DNA from: an uncultured Fibrobacter sp.
GTDB taxonomy: Bacteria; Fibrobacterota; Fibrobacteria; Fibrobacterales; Fibrobacteraceae
Reading direction: 5' to 3'
DNA: 13,233 nucleotides
Assembly (NCBI GenBank): GCA_937891805.1
Contig: CALATK010000272.1
Location: 1 to 13,233 of the forward strand
Of the stretch, positions 4,201-11,353 are shown one piece after another; the stretch's first letter is position 1, and every line of letters begins with the position of its first letter. The notes beneath the pieces were generated by a model, which had not been told where the DNA came from, searched no databases, and worked only from the letters and a program-made list of their open reading frames with translations. The position numbers and the translations under genes were made by a program.

Positions 4201-6945
4201 CTTCAATTCCTTCAGCGCGGCCTCATTCTTGGATATAATATCCATCTGCGTCGCAAGCTTGGTCTTTTCTGCATTGACAACTGCTTCCGGTGCACCGTTG
4301 ACAAACTTCTCGTTCGACAACTTGCGTTCAATAGAAGCAGCGAATGCCTTGGCCTTCTCGATTTCTTTTTCGAGGCGGGCGATTTCTGCGGCCGGGTCGA
4401 GGATTCCTTCCAGCGGGATGTAAAGTTCGCCACCGGGAACCACGGCGCTGGCGCTGAACTTCGGCTTCACGGCCTTCACGGCGACGCTCAGGTCAGAGAG
4501 ACCCGAAAGCTCGGTGATGATTGCCATGCAGTCCTTCACGCTGGCTTCCGTCGCGGCGTCATCGACGCTCACCACGGCGCTGAGCTTGGTGGCGGGGCTC
4601 ACGTTGTAGCGGCCACGCACGCCACGCACGCTTTCCACCACGGCAAATGCCTGGTCGAATGCGGCTTCGATCTTTGCGTCAATGAGCGATTCGTCGGCCT
4701 TGGGCCATGCGCGGCTGATTACCAGTTCAGAACCCTGGAACAGGATGCTGTTGAGTTCTTCGGTAATGAACGGCATCACCGGGTGGAGCAGGTCGAGCAC
4801 GTTCTTCAGCACGTAGCTGAGGATGGCCATCGCGTTCTTCTTTTCGGCGGTGAGCGTTTCGCTGTTGATCACGGCCTTCTTGATTTCCAAGTAGCTGGAG
4901 CACACGTCGTCCCACACGAAGCGGTACAGGAACCCGGCGAGTTCGGCGAAGTGGTATTCCTCGAGCATGCGGGTGGCGTCCTTGATGGTCGTCTGCAGGC
5001 GGCTCAAAATCCACTTGTCTTCGAGCGCGAACAAGTTCTTGTCCATCGGGAGCTCGGCGGCAAGCGCGCCGGCCTGTTCGAGCTGCGGGTAAAGGAAACG
5101 GCAGGCGTTCCACAGCTTGTTGCTGAAGTTACGGCCGATTTCGAATTTTTCGCTGGTGTTGATTTCGCGGCCATCCGGCTGCTTTTCCTTCTTCACCGGC
5201 AGGCGCACGTCCTGGTTGTCGGTGCAAAGGCTTGCCATCACAAAGCGCAGGGCGTCGGTGCCGTACTTCTCTTCGATATCCATCGGGTCCACGCCGTTGC
5301 CCTTGGACTTGCTCATGGTCTGGCCATTGCCGTCCAGAATCTTCGGGTGGATGTACACCGTGTGGAACGGGACCGTGCCCATGTTTTCCTGGCTGAAGAG
5401 CACCATGCGGGCGACCCACAGCGTAATGATGTCGCGGCTCGTCACGAGCACACTGGTGGGGTAGTAGCGCTTGAGCGTGTCGGTGTTTTCCGGCCAACCC
5501 ATGGTGGAGTGCGGCCACAAACCGCTGGAGAACCACGTGTCGAGCACGTCTTCTTCCTGCTTGAGCTCGTGACCCGGCACCGCGTCGGGGTTGAGGTCTT
5601 CTTCCTGGCTGCACACGAGGTAGCCACCGTTTTCGGCCTTGTAGAAGTAGATGTCGTCGCGGCCGGCAAATGCGGCCTTCAGTTCGTCTTCGCTAGCATC
5701 GGTGTGCCAGATAGGAATGCGGTGGCCCCACCAGAGCTGACGGCTGATGCCCCAGTCGCGCTTTTCGGCGAGCCAGTCCAGATACTTGTTGGCGTAGCGT
5801 TCCGGGATAATCTTGATCTCACCGGATTTTACGGCGTTCATCGCGTTTTCGGCGAGCACGTCCATCTTCACGAACCACTGGTCGCTGAGGTACGGCTCGA
5901 TAACGGTCTTGCTGCGGTCGGAGTGGCCCACGTCCATTTCGTGGTCTTCCACCTTGATCAAAAGTCCGAGCTCTTCGAGACCAGCCACCACGGCGTCGCG
6001 GGCGGCCTGGCCCTTGAGACCCTGGAACTTGCCGGCGTTCTCGTTCAGGCTGCCGTCATCGTTCATGATGTTGATCATCGGGAGCTTGTGGCGCAGGCCC
6101 GTCGCATAGTCGTTGGGGTCGTGTGCGGGCGTCACCTTCACGGAACCCGTACCGAAGTCCTTGTCCACGAGGATTGCGTCGGCAATCACCGGGATTTCGC
6201 GGTCAACGAACGGCACCTTCAGCATCTTGCCGATGAACTGCGCATAGCGTTCGTCGTTGGGGTGCACGGCGAGGGCGGTATCGCCCATAATCGTTTCCGG
6301 ACGGGTCGTAGAAACGGGGATAAATCCCGAACCGTCGGCCAGGGGGTACTTGAACGTCCAGAAGTGGCCCTTCACGTGTTCGTAGTAGATTTCGTCGTCG
6401 GCAACGGCGGTCTGGAGCTTGGTATCCCAGTTCACCAGGCGCTTGCCGCGGTAGATGAGGCCCTTCTTGAACAGGTTGAAGAAGGCGTGGCGCACGGCCT
6501 TCGCGCAGACCGGGTCCAGCGTGAAGCGCTGACGGCTCCAGTCGCAGCTGACGCCCAGGCTCTTGAGCTGCTTGGTGATACGGGCTTCGTATTCGTCCTT
6601 CCATTTCCAGATGCGTTCCACCAGCGCGTCGCGGCCGATGTCGTGGCGGGTCTTGTGTTCGTCCTGGAAAAGGCGCTTTTCGACCACGGCCTGCGTGGCG
6701 ATGCCCGCGTGGTCCGTACCCGGAATCCACAGCGTGTCGCGGCCCGTCTTGCGGCGGTAGCGTACCAAAATGTCCTGGAGCGTATCGTTGAGCGCGTGTC
6801 CCAGATGGAGCGCGCCGGTAACGTTCGGGGGCGGAATCACGACCGAGAACGGTTCGCCCTTTCCGCTGGGTGCAAAACTGTTATTCTCAGCCCAGGTCTT
6901 ATGCCATCGGGCTTCCACATCTTTAGAATTGTAACGAGTTTCCAT
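4198..6945 (-). CDS. valS: Valyl-tRNA synthetase
   Basis: A 915-residue class Ia aminoacyl-tRNA synthetase that charges tRNA(Val) with valine. In order: N-terminal NSKDVEARWHKTW; the HIGH motif as HLGH (47-50) in PPPNVTGALHLGHAL; GTDHAGIATQ; the CP1 editing domain with VSTTRPETIMGDTALAVHPND; DWGISRQLWWGHRIP; the KMSKS loop as TMSKSKGN (543-550, Lys replaced by Thr at the first position); an anticodon-binding region; and the C-terminal coiled-coil arm typical of ValRS (EIARLEKEIEKAKAF to the end). Length is normal for bacteria. I chose the ATG at 6945; a GTG at 6954 would add three residues (MPT), and neither has a strong ribosome binding site. A heptamer array lies just upstream. It appears to be a single-gene unit ended by the hairpin at 4096-4123. 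Confidence 0.97.
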   Translation of the reverse strand: METRYNSKDVEARWHKTWAENNSFAPSGKGEPFSVVIPPPNVTGALHLGHALNDTLQDILVRYRRKTGRDTLWIPGTDHAGIATQAVVEKRLFQDEHKTRHDIGRDALVERIWKWKDEYEARITKQLKSLGVSCDWSRQRFTLDPVCAKAVRHAFFNLFKKGLIYRGKRLVNWDTKLQTAVADDEIYYEHVKGHFWTFKYPLADGSGFIPVSTTRPETIMGDTALAVHPNDERYAQFIGKMLKVPFVDREIPVIADAILVDKDFGTGSVKVTPAHDPNDYATGLRHKLPMINIMNDDGSLNENAGKFQGLKGQAARDAVVAGLEELGLLIKVEDHEMDVGHSDRSKTVIEPYLSDQWFVKMDVLAENAMNAVKSGEIKIIPERYANKYLDWLAEKRDWGISRQLWWGHRIPIWHTDASEDELKAAFAGRDDIYFYKAENGGYLVCSQEEDLNPDAVPGHELKQEEDVLDTWFSSGLWPHSTMGWPENTDTLKRYYPTSVLVTSRDIITLWVARMVLFSQENMGTVPFHTVYIHPKILDGNGQTMSKSKGNGVDPMDIEEKYGTDALRFVMASLCTDNQDVRLPVKKEKQPDGREINTSEKFEIGRNFSNKLWNACRFLYPQLEQAGALAAELPMDKNLFALEDKWILSRLQTTIKDATRMLEEYHFAELAGFLYRFVWDDVCSSYLEIKKAVINSETLTAEKKNAMAILSYVLKNVLDLLHPVMPFITEELNSILFQGSELVISRAWPKADESLIDAKIEAAFDQAFAVVESVRGVRGRYNVSPATKLSAVVSVDDAATEASVKDCMAIITELSGLSDLSVAVKAVKPKFSASAVVPGGELYIPLEGILDPAAEIARLEKEIEKAKAFAASIERKLSNEKFVNGAPEAVVNAEKTKLATQMDIISKNEAALKELK

Positions 6946-6966
6946 AGTGGGCACAAAGATAGCTAA

Positions 6967-6997
6967 TAGTTGATAGTTACTAGTTACTAGTTGCTAG
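6967..6997. repeat. Phased heptamer array TAGTTGA/TAGTTAC/TAGTTAC/TAGTTGC/TAG
   Basis: Four consecutive seven-base units begin with TAG at 6967, 6974, 6981 and 6988, with a fifth TAG at 6995. The array lies about 20 bases before the valS start on its leader side. Similar seven-base phasing occurs between trpB and trpA. No CRISPR-like spacers are present. Confidence 0.75.
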
Positions 6998-7030
6998 AAA
7001 TGCTCACGAAAAAGGCGCTTATATGAAAGG

Positions 7031-7068
7031 GGAAGGCCTTCCGCACCACCAAGGTGGGGCTCCGCCCC
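7031..7068. repeat. Cluster of small perfect palindromes upstream of valS
   Basis: GGAAGGCCTTCC (7031-7042) is a perfect 12-base palindrome and GGGGC-tcc-GCCCC (7056-7068) a perfect hairpin, with CACC/GGTG arms between them. The latter, followed by TAAAACCC, resembles AGGGGC-cct-GCCCCTAAGACCCC at 11339-11361 near trpA. It lies beyond the stop of the 161-aa gene and may terminate it, but no T-run follows on the minus strand. Confidence 0.5.
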
Positions 7069-7105
7069 TAAAACCCTTGAAACAGCAAATGTCGAGACAA
7101 GATTT

Positions 7106-7591
7106 TCACAGTTGAAAAACTATCTCCAATTGCTTATGTAAGAAGACGGCGACGGCGTCAATATGGAAACGGAAGGCTTTGATAGTCGTTTCTCTCAATT
7201 TCTCTATGGTTGGTAGGGTTTCTTTAAATTCGGTGAGGTTTGCAAGGGTGTCGTTTGTTTGCGATAGTTCGATTATCTTATTGAGGCAGTGTATGCATTG
7301 ATAGTATTTTATTCCAGCATCCATTGCAGGAAATAGAATCTCTTGCTGAAAACAAGGTTCAGTGATGTGAGTCTTTGGGGCTGTTATTTGTGCTTTCTTG
7401 TAATAAAGTTCATGAACCTTATAACCGGTTTCTTCAAGTATTCCAGCGTTTTCGCAAGGAATGTTCCTTGGATTGGGTTGATTAGGACTGATTGAATGCG
7501 GTTCAGAAATAAAAGCTAGTTGATTTTGCAAAAAACGGATGACTCCATCTATATGCTTGCTAAAATATTGGATTGATGTTTGCTTTTCCAC
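7106..7591 (-). CDS. Hypothetical protein (161 aa) with matching N- and C-terminal helices
   Basis: The family is not recognised. The protein looks soluble and mainly helical, with no signal peptide or membrane segment. Its two ends resemble each other: residues 13-28 (HIDGVIRFLQNQLAFI) and 143-158 (HIDAVAVFLHKQLEIV) share the pattern HIDxVxxFLxxQLxx[IV], suggesting a duplicated helix that could pair in a bundle. Cys46, Cys80 and a CxxC at 99-102 (QCIHC) could bind a metal. The start is a GTG at 7591, because an in-frame TGA lies six bases further upstream; there is no clear ribosome binding site, so the start is weak. The gene is AT-rich compared with valS and may be acquired. It is divergent from the ORF6N gene, and its start overlaps the latter's candidate promoter. 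Confidence 0.6.
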   Translation of the reverse strand: MEKQTSIQYFSKHIDGVIRFLQNQLAFISEPHSISPNQPNPRNIPCENAGILEETGYKVHELYYKKAQITAPKTHITEPCFQQEILFPAMDAGIKYYQCIHCLNKIIELSQTNDTLANLTEFKETLPTIEKLRETTIKAFRFHIDAVAVFLHKQLEIVFQL

Positions 7592-7609
7592 ACTTCATTT
7601 TTGTATATT
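7580..7609 (+). promoter_or_regulatory. Candidate promoter for the ORF6N leader
   Basis: TTGCTT (7580-7585), 18 bases, then TATATT (7604-7609). Transcription would begin near 7616 and run into the hairpins at 7618-7676. The match is moderate and was judged by eye. Confidence 0.35.
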
Positions 7610-7617
7610 ACCCCCTG

Positions 7618-7676
7618 CACCAGAAAAGGTGGTATTGAAAGATCGCTATCCGCGCAGGCGGGGCGGTCTTTTTTTT
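7618..7676 (+). terminator. Leader with intrinsic terminator before the ORF6N gene (attenuator or small RNA)
   Basis: A small hairpin CACC-agaaaa-GGTG (7618-7631) precedes a strong one: AAAGATCGC (7638-7646) pairs with GCGGTCTTT (7663-7671) with one T-G wobble, with inner CCGC-gcag-GCGG (7650-7661), followed by eight T's (7669-7676). The ribosome binding site of the next gene starts seven bases later. It could end the transcript of a small RNA of about 60 bases, or act as an attenuator. TACC at 7609-7612 could compete for GGTA at 7631-7634, a hint of alternative folding. Confidence 0.7.
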
Positions 7677-7694
7677 ACCCCCAAAGGAGGATAA

Positions 7695-8759
7695 GTGGCG
7701 AAAAAAGAGAAAAAGAAGGATTTAGACTTGGTAAAGCCAAGTTTTTCCCTGATAGATGAGAACCTGCTCAAGTCGCGGATATACACTATCCGCGGTGTCA
7801 AGGTGATGCTTGACGCGGACCTGGCGGAGATTTACGGGTATAGCACCAAGGCGTTCAATCAACAGGTCAAAAATAACATTGAGCGTTTCGCGGAGGATTT
7901 TCGGTTCCAATTGAGTGACGCGGAAATCTTACTTTTATCGAGGTCAAAATTTTTGACCTCGATACAGGTGAAAGGCGTAAAGGGTGGCCGCTCTTATAAA
8001 CCGTATGCCTTTACCGAGCAGGGCATTTATATGCTCATGACTGTGTTGAAAGGCGATTTAGCGGTACAACAGAGCATGGCGCTCATCTGTCTTTTCAAAC
8101 GGCTGAAGGATTATGCTGTTTCGGAGGGGATGCTGCTCAATGGCACGGAAGTCACCCCGCTGGTGTTGCAAACCGCCCAGAACACAAGGGATATTGCCGA
8201 TGTGTCGGCAGATGTCAAGGTTCTTTCTGGCGAGGTGCATGAAATGCGTGGCGAGTTCAGCAAAATGAATATGGACCTCCAGAAGGTCATGGAAAATTTC
8301 GTGGACCCGAGTACACACAAGCATTTCTTGATTCTGAACGGGCAGCGGCTGGATGCCGACATCGCCTTCACGCAGATTTACGGCATGGCGAAAAAGTCTA
8401 TCACGATTATCGATGACTATATCGGCGTGAAGACTCTCGACTTGTTGCGCCAAATCGCGAATGGAGTCTCCGTGACAATCTTTAGCGATAACCGTAGTTT
8501 TGAATCTCTGACGAAACAGATGCAGAAGGATTTTCTTGCCGTGCGCCCCGATGTGAAATTGGCCATAAACAAGACAAAGGACAAATTTCACGACCGCTAT
8601 ATCTTTCTGGATTATGGCCTGAAAAGCGAGAAACTCTTCCACTGCGGAGCCTCAAGCAAGGATGCTGGTAACAAGATTACCACCATCATGCAGATAGAAT
8701 ACACGCAGGCGTACCACTGCATTATGGAGATGCTGAAAAAGGGGCTAACCAACCCCTAG
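7695..8759 (+). CDS. ORF6N-domain protein with PLD-like C-terminal region
   Basis: A 354-residue protein. After a Lys-rich start, residues about 20-105 form an ORF6N (KilA-N-like) DNA-binding domain: the pattern IYTIRGVKVMLDADLAEIYG, STKAFNQQVKNNIERF, DFRFQLS, then GGRSYKPYAFTEQGIYMLMTVLK is typical. Residues 155-200 look like a coiled coil. Residues 210-350 resemble half of a phospholipase-D-like fold: ITIIDDYIGVKTLDLL, VTIFSDN, then FHDRYIFLD (298-306, His-x-Arg-x4-Asp instead of HxKx4D) and a GASSKDAG loop. Such proteins are common in phage and in bacterial accessory regions; their exact job is not established. The start is the GTG at 7695 with a perfect AAAGGAGG four bases before it. A strong terminator sits just upstream. 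The stop interlocks with that of the convergent lipoprotein gene. Confidence 0.85.
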   Translation: MAKKEKKKDLDLVKPSFSLIDENLLKSRIYTIRGVKVMLDADLAEIYGYSTKAFNQQVKNNIERFAEDFRFQLSDAEILLLSRSKFLTSIQVKGVKGGRSYKPYAFTEQGIYMLMTVLKGDLAVQQSMALICLFKRLKDYAVSEGMLLNGTEVTPLVLQTAQNTRDIADVSADVKVLSGEVHEMRGEFSKMNMDLQKVMENFVDPSTHKHFLILNGQRLDADIAFTQIYGMAKKSITIIDDYIGVKTLDLLRQIANGVSVTIFSDNRSFESLTKQMQKDFLAVRPDVKLAINKTKDKFHDRYIFLDYGLKSEKLFHCGASSKDAGNKITTIMQIEYTQAYHCIMEMLKKGLTNP

Positions 8760-9589
8760 AACACGAACTGCTTGCCCGCGAACACGCCCAAAGAAATCAG
8801 GTCGCCTTCGGTCACCCCCAGGAAAAATCCGGTGGGGTGGGCATAGGTGTACTTGCGGGCTCCGACCCAGTCCCCGATAGTGCCCTTGTACACGTCGTCG
8901 AATTCAATGGTAAAGTTTCCGAACTTTCCGTTCTTGCCGAAACGCATGCCAATCCACCAGGCCGATGTGGGAGCTATCCCGTTTTTCGCGTCGGAGTTGT
9001 CGATGTAGCCCAGGTCGCCCAGTTCTTCGCGGATTTCGTCGTAGTCGGAGCCTCCCTGGTAGGCCTGGATACCGCCGGCCACGCCCAGAATAACGTACTT
9101 GCCCAGGTTGGCATCGATGCCTAACAAGAAGCGTTCCTGTATGTTACTGAAACTGTAGGACTTTTTGCCTTCGCTGGTTTTCAGCCAGTCGTTGTAGTTG
9201 TCAGACCCGTTGATGCTGTAGGTTTTTCCCTTCTCTTCGTTGGTGAAGGTGACTATGTCGTTACAGTCGGCGTCTTCATCGCAGCTGAACTTGAGGGAGC
9301 CACCGAAACCACCCACTGCGGCGCTCATGAAAAAGATTTTGCCCAGTCGGTAGGTGGCGCTCACGTTACCGCCGCCGCCGTTCATCTGCTTGATGTTGTC
9401 CGCGTCGCCGTTGTGGGCCCAGAATCCGGAGGCCGCCACTTCGAATTCGGTAACGGCGCTATCCGAGGTGGCCCTGTGGGTCACGGGAGCGGGCATGGAG
9501 GCCGCACCCATAGAATGGAGAGTGGGGGAGCATGCCGTTATCGCCATGAGTATCAAGCCGATAGCAAAAAACTGGACGAGTTTCTTCAT
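8756..9589 (-). CDS. Predicted outer-membrane lipoprotein, probably beta-barrel
   Basis: A 277-residue protein with a clear lipoprotein signal: MKKLVQFFAIGLILMAITAC with a lipobox ITAC, so Cys20 would be lipidated after cleavage. The mature part begins with a Ser/Ala/Pro-rich segment, then alternates short amphipathic, Gly- and aromatic-rich strands (VSATYRLGKIFFMSAAVGGFGG, FLLGIDANLGKYVILGVAGG, AWWIGMRFGKNGKFGNFTIEF, GFFLGVTEGDLISLGVFAGKQFVF). It ends in Phe, as outer-membrane barrels usually do. The family is unknown; Cys residues in CDEDADC may form a disulfide. The start ATG at 9589 has GGGAG six bases before it. It is divergent from purF and shares its upstream region; no functional link is evident. 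Confidence 0.8.
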   Translation of the reverse strand: MKKLVQFFAIGLILMAITACSPTLHSMGAASMPAPVTHRATSDSAVTEFEVAASGFWAHNGDADNIKQMNGGGGNVSATYRLGKIFFMSAAVGGFGGSLKFSCDEDADCNDIVTFTNEEKGKTYSINGSDNYNDWLKTSEGKKSYSFSNIQERFLLGIDANLGKYVILGVAGGIQAYQGGSDYDEIREELGDLGYIDNSDAKNGIAPTSAWWIGMRFGKNGKFGNFTIEFDDVYKGTIGDWVGARKYTYAHPTGFFLGVTEGDLISLGVFAGKQFVF

Positions 9590-9643
9590 TTTCCACTCCC
9601 TGTAAAAGAATCTCCAGCCTCAAAGATAGTAAACAGTGCTTTT

Positions 9644-9722
9644 AAAGGAAAGTCCCTTTGGGTTGGACATTTTTTCTAACTTTTTCCGCACAAAATCCCT
9701 TTTTTACGACAAGGAGTCCAAC
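9644..9722 (+). promoter_or_regulatory. Structured leader of purF, candidate riboregulator (Fibro-purF-like)
   Basis: GTTGGAC (9662-9668) is exactly complementary to GTCCAAC (9716-9722), which lies between the ribosome binding site AAGGAG (9711-9716) and the ATG, so pairing would hide the start. The GGAC in the left arm can instead pair with GTCC at 9652-9655, giving a small hairpin followed by ATTTTTT (9669-9675), which is terminator-like. AAAGG/CCTTT (9644-9659) is a further alternative. Mutually exclusive pairings are the mark of a switch. A conserved RNA named Fibro-purF has been reported upstream of purF in Fibrobacter; whether this is a member needs a covariance-model search. A GATAGT at 9625-9630 is a weak -10 candidate. 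Confidence 0.55.
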
Positions 9723-11207
9723 ATGGGTGGCTTTTGCGGAGTGGTTTCTAAAGAAGATTGCGTCAGCGACCTCTTTTTCGGGACCGACTACCATTCACAT
9801 CTCGGAACGCATCGCGGCGGCATGGCGGTGCTGAAATCCAACGGAACCTTCCACCGCTCCATCCACAACATCCAGAACACTCCCTTCCGCAGCAAGTTCG
9901 AGCACGACCTGGCCACCTTCTCGGGCAACATGGGCATTGGCGTTATTTCGGATACAGACCCGCAGCCGCTGGTCATGACCTCCAAGCTCGGTACGTTCGC
10001 CATCGTGACAGTGGGCTTGATTACGAATATCGAAGAAATCAAGAACGAGCTTTTCAAGAACAACTGCATGCAGCTCCAGTATTCCACCACCAGTGGAATG
10101 GTGGGGCCCACCGAGGTGGTGTCCGCCCTCATTGCTACTCAGGATTCCATCGTCGATGGTCTCAAGTATGTCCACGAAAAAGTCAAGGGCAGCTGCTCCA
10201 TTCTTTTGATGGACGAAAAAGGCAAGTTCTACGCCAGCCGCGACAGATGGGGCCGCACGCCTATCGTGCTGGGCAAAAAAGACGGCGCCATGATTGCCCT
10301 GCAAGAGAGCTGCGCCCTCCAGAACCTGGGCTACGAGCACGTGCGCGACCTGGGCCCGGGCGAAGTCGTGGAACTCACTCCCGATGGCGACACCACGCTG
10401 GTCAAGCCCGGCGACAAGATGGCCATCTGCTCTTTCCTCTGGGTCTATTACGGTTACCCTGCTTCCTGCTACGAAGGACGCAACGTGGAAATGACCCGCT
10501 ACCGCTGCGGCTCCGCCCTTGCAAAGCGCACTCCCACCGAAGCCGACGCCGCCTGCGGAATCCCCGACTCCGGAACCTCCCACGCCCTCGGCTACGCCCA
10601 CGAGGCAGGCATCAAGTTCGCCCGCCCCTTCGTCAAGTACACGCCGACCTGGGCCCGCTCCTTCATGCCCCAAGACCAGAAACAACGCGAGCGCGTGGCT
10701 TCCATGAAACTCATCCCCATTCCGGGGCTCATCAAGGACCGCCGTCTGGTGTTCTGCGACGACTCCATCGTCCGTGGCACCCAGCTCGGCAAGCAGGCCC
10801 AAAAGCTCTACTCCCTGGGCTGTAAAGAAACCCACATGCGCATCGCCTGCCCGCCTCTCGTGTTCCCCTGCAAGTTCATCAACTTCTCCCGCAGCAAGAA
10901 CGAATACGCCCTGATTCCCCGCCGCTACATCCGCGACCAGGAAGGCGAACATCCGGACTTGGAAAAGTACACCGACCCCGATAGCGAAGCCTACAAGGGC
11001 ATGGTGGAATACATCCGCCAGAAGCTGAACCTCACGACCCTTGCGTTCCAGCGCATCGACGACCTGATACATGCCATCGGGCTCCCGGCCGAACAGCTCT
11101 GCACCTTCTGCTGGACCGGCAAGGACTACGCCGAAACCGGCGACTGCTACCACTGCCCCTGCGAAGGCGGCGAGTGCGCCTGCCACTCCAAGAAAGACAA
11201 GGAATAG
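9723..11207 (+). CDS. purF: Amidophosphoribosyltransferase
   Basis: A 494-residue enzyme for the first committed step of purine synthesis: PRPP plus glutamine to phosphoribosylamine. The N-terminal glutaminase (class II, Ntn) uses Cys5 in MGGFCGVV, so the leading MGGF must be removed to free the catalytic Cys. THRGGMA and RDRWGRTPIVLG follow as expected. The C-terminal phosphoribosyltransferase has GIPDSGTSHALGYAHEAGI and the PRPP loop DDSIVRGT (346-353). The Cys pair LCTFC (460, 463) fits the iron-sulfur ligands of Bacillus-type PurF. A tail carries five more Cys (475, 478, 480, 485, 487), which is unusual. The start is the ATG at 9723 with AAGGAG; an upstream in-frame start at 9636 is rejected because it would bury the catalytic Cys and cover the leader. 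Confidence 0.93.
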   Translation: MGGFCGVVSKEDCVSDLFFGTDYHSHLGTHRGGMAVLKSNGTFHRSIHNIQNTPFRSKFEHDLATFSGNMGIGVISDTDPQPLVMTSKLGTFAIVTVGLITNIEEIKNELFKNNCMQLQYSTTSGMVGPTEVVSALIATQDSIVDGLKYVHEKVKGSCSILLMDEKGKFYASRDRWGRTPIVLGKKDGAMIALQESCALQNLGYEHVRDLGPGEVVELTPDGDTTLVKPGDKMAICSFLWVYYGYPASCYEGRNVEMTRYRCGSALAKRTPTEADAACGIPDSGTSHALGYAHEAGIKFARPFVKYTPTWARSFMPQDQKQRERVASMKLIPIPGLIKDRRLVFCDDSIVRGTQLGKQAQKLYSLGCKETHMRIACPPLVFPCKFINFSRSKNEYALIPRRYIRDQEGEHPDLEKYTDPDSEAYKGMVEYIRQKLNLTTLAFQRIDDLIHAIGLPAEQLCTFCWTGKDYAETGDCYHCPCEGGECACHSKKDKE

Positions 11208-11214
11208 TCCATAT

Positions 11215-11237
11215 TAAAAAGGGGGAAGAATCCCCCT
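11215..11237 (-). terminator. Intrinsic terminator of the trpBA unit
   Basis: AGGGGGA (11220-11226) pairs perfectly with TCCCCCT (11231-11237) around AGAA. Read on the minus strand the hairpin is followed by TTTTTAAT, a standard terminator for transcripts coming from trpA. On the plus strand no T-run follows, so it would end purF transcripts poorly. Confidence 0.8.
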
Positions 11238-11247
11238 GATTGCAGTC

Positions 11248-11316
11248 CCGCCCTTCTGTCACCCTGGATTCTATCGCTACGCTCCAGAATGACAGCAGCG
11301 ATAGGGTCCAGGGCGG
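11248..11316. repeat. Bistable dispersed palindrome between purF and trpA
   Basis: CCCTGGA-ttc-TATCGCT (11262-11278) pairs with AGCGATA-ggg-TCCAGGG (11297-11313), flanked by CCCGCCC (11248-11254) and GGGCGGG (11310-11316). The alternative pairing TGTCA...TGGA (11257-11268) with TCCA...TGACA (11283-11294) uses part of the same left arm. It is a repeat in the same style as 4131-4200 and contains no gene. Confidence 0.6.
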
Positions 11317-11338
11317 GCTTTCCATCACCCCTTCTCCT

Positions 11339-11353
11339 AGGGGCCCTGCCCCT
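11339..11353. repeat. Perfect AGGGGC-cct-GCCCCT hairpin over the trpA stop
   Basis: Six base pairs around CCT; its right arm includes two bases of the trpA stop codon (11352-11354). The sequence that follows, TAAGACCCC, resembles the flank of the hairpin at 7056-7068, suggesting a short family of such hairpins. Confidence 0.5.

Noticed and set aside
4186-6966. A 926-codon open frame on the plus strand, antisense to valS
   Set aside because: The opposite strand has all ValRS motifs. The antisense frame is His/Val-rich without any recognisable domain and is explained by the codon bias of a high-GC gene.
9636-9722. An earlier in-frame start for purF
   Set aside because: It lacks a ribosome binding site, would place 29 residues before the catalytic Cys leader and would translate through the structured leader. 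The ATG at 9723 has AAGGAG.
9795-11186. A 463-codon open frame on the minus strand, antisense to purF
   Set aside because: Ala/Gly/Val-rich shadow of purF, with no ribosome binding site or domain; purF motifs on the other strand are clear.
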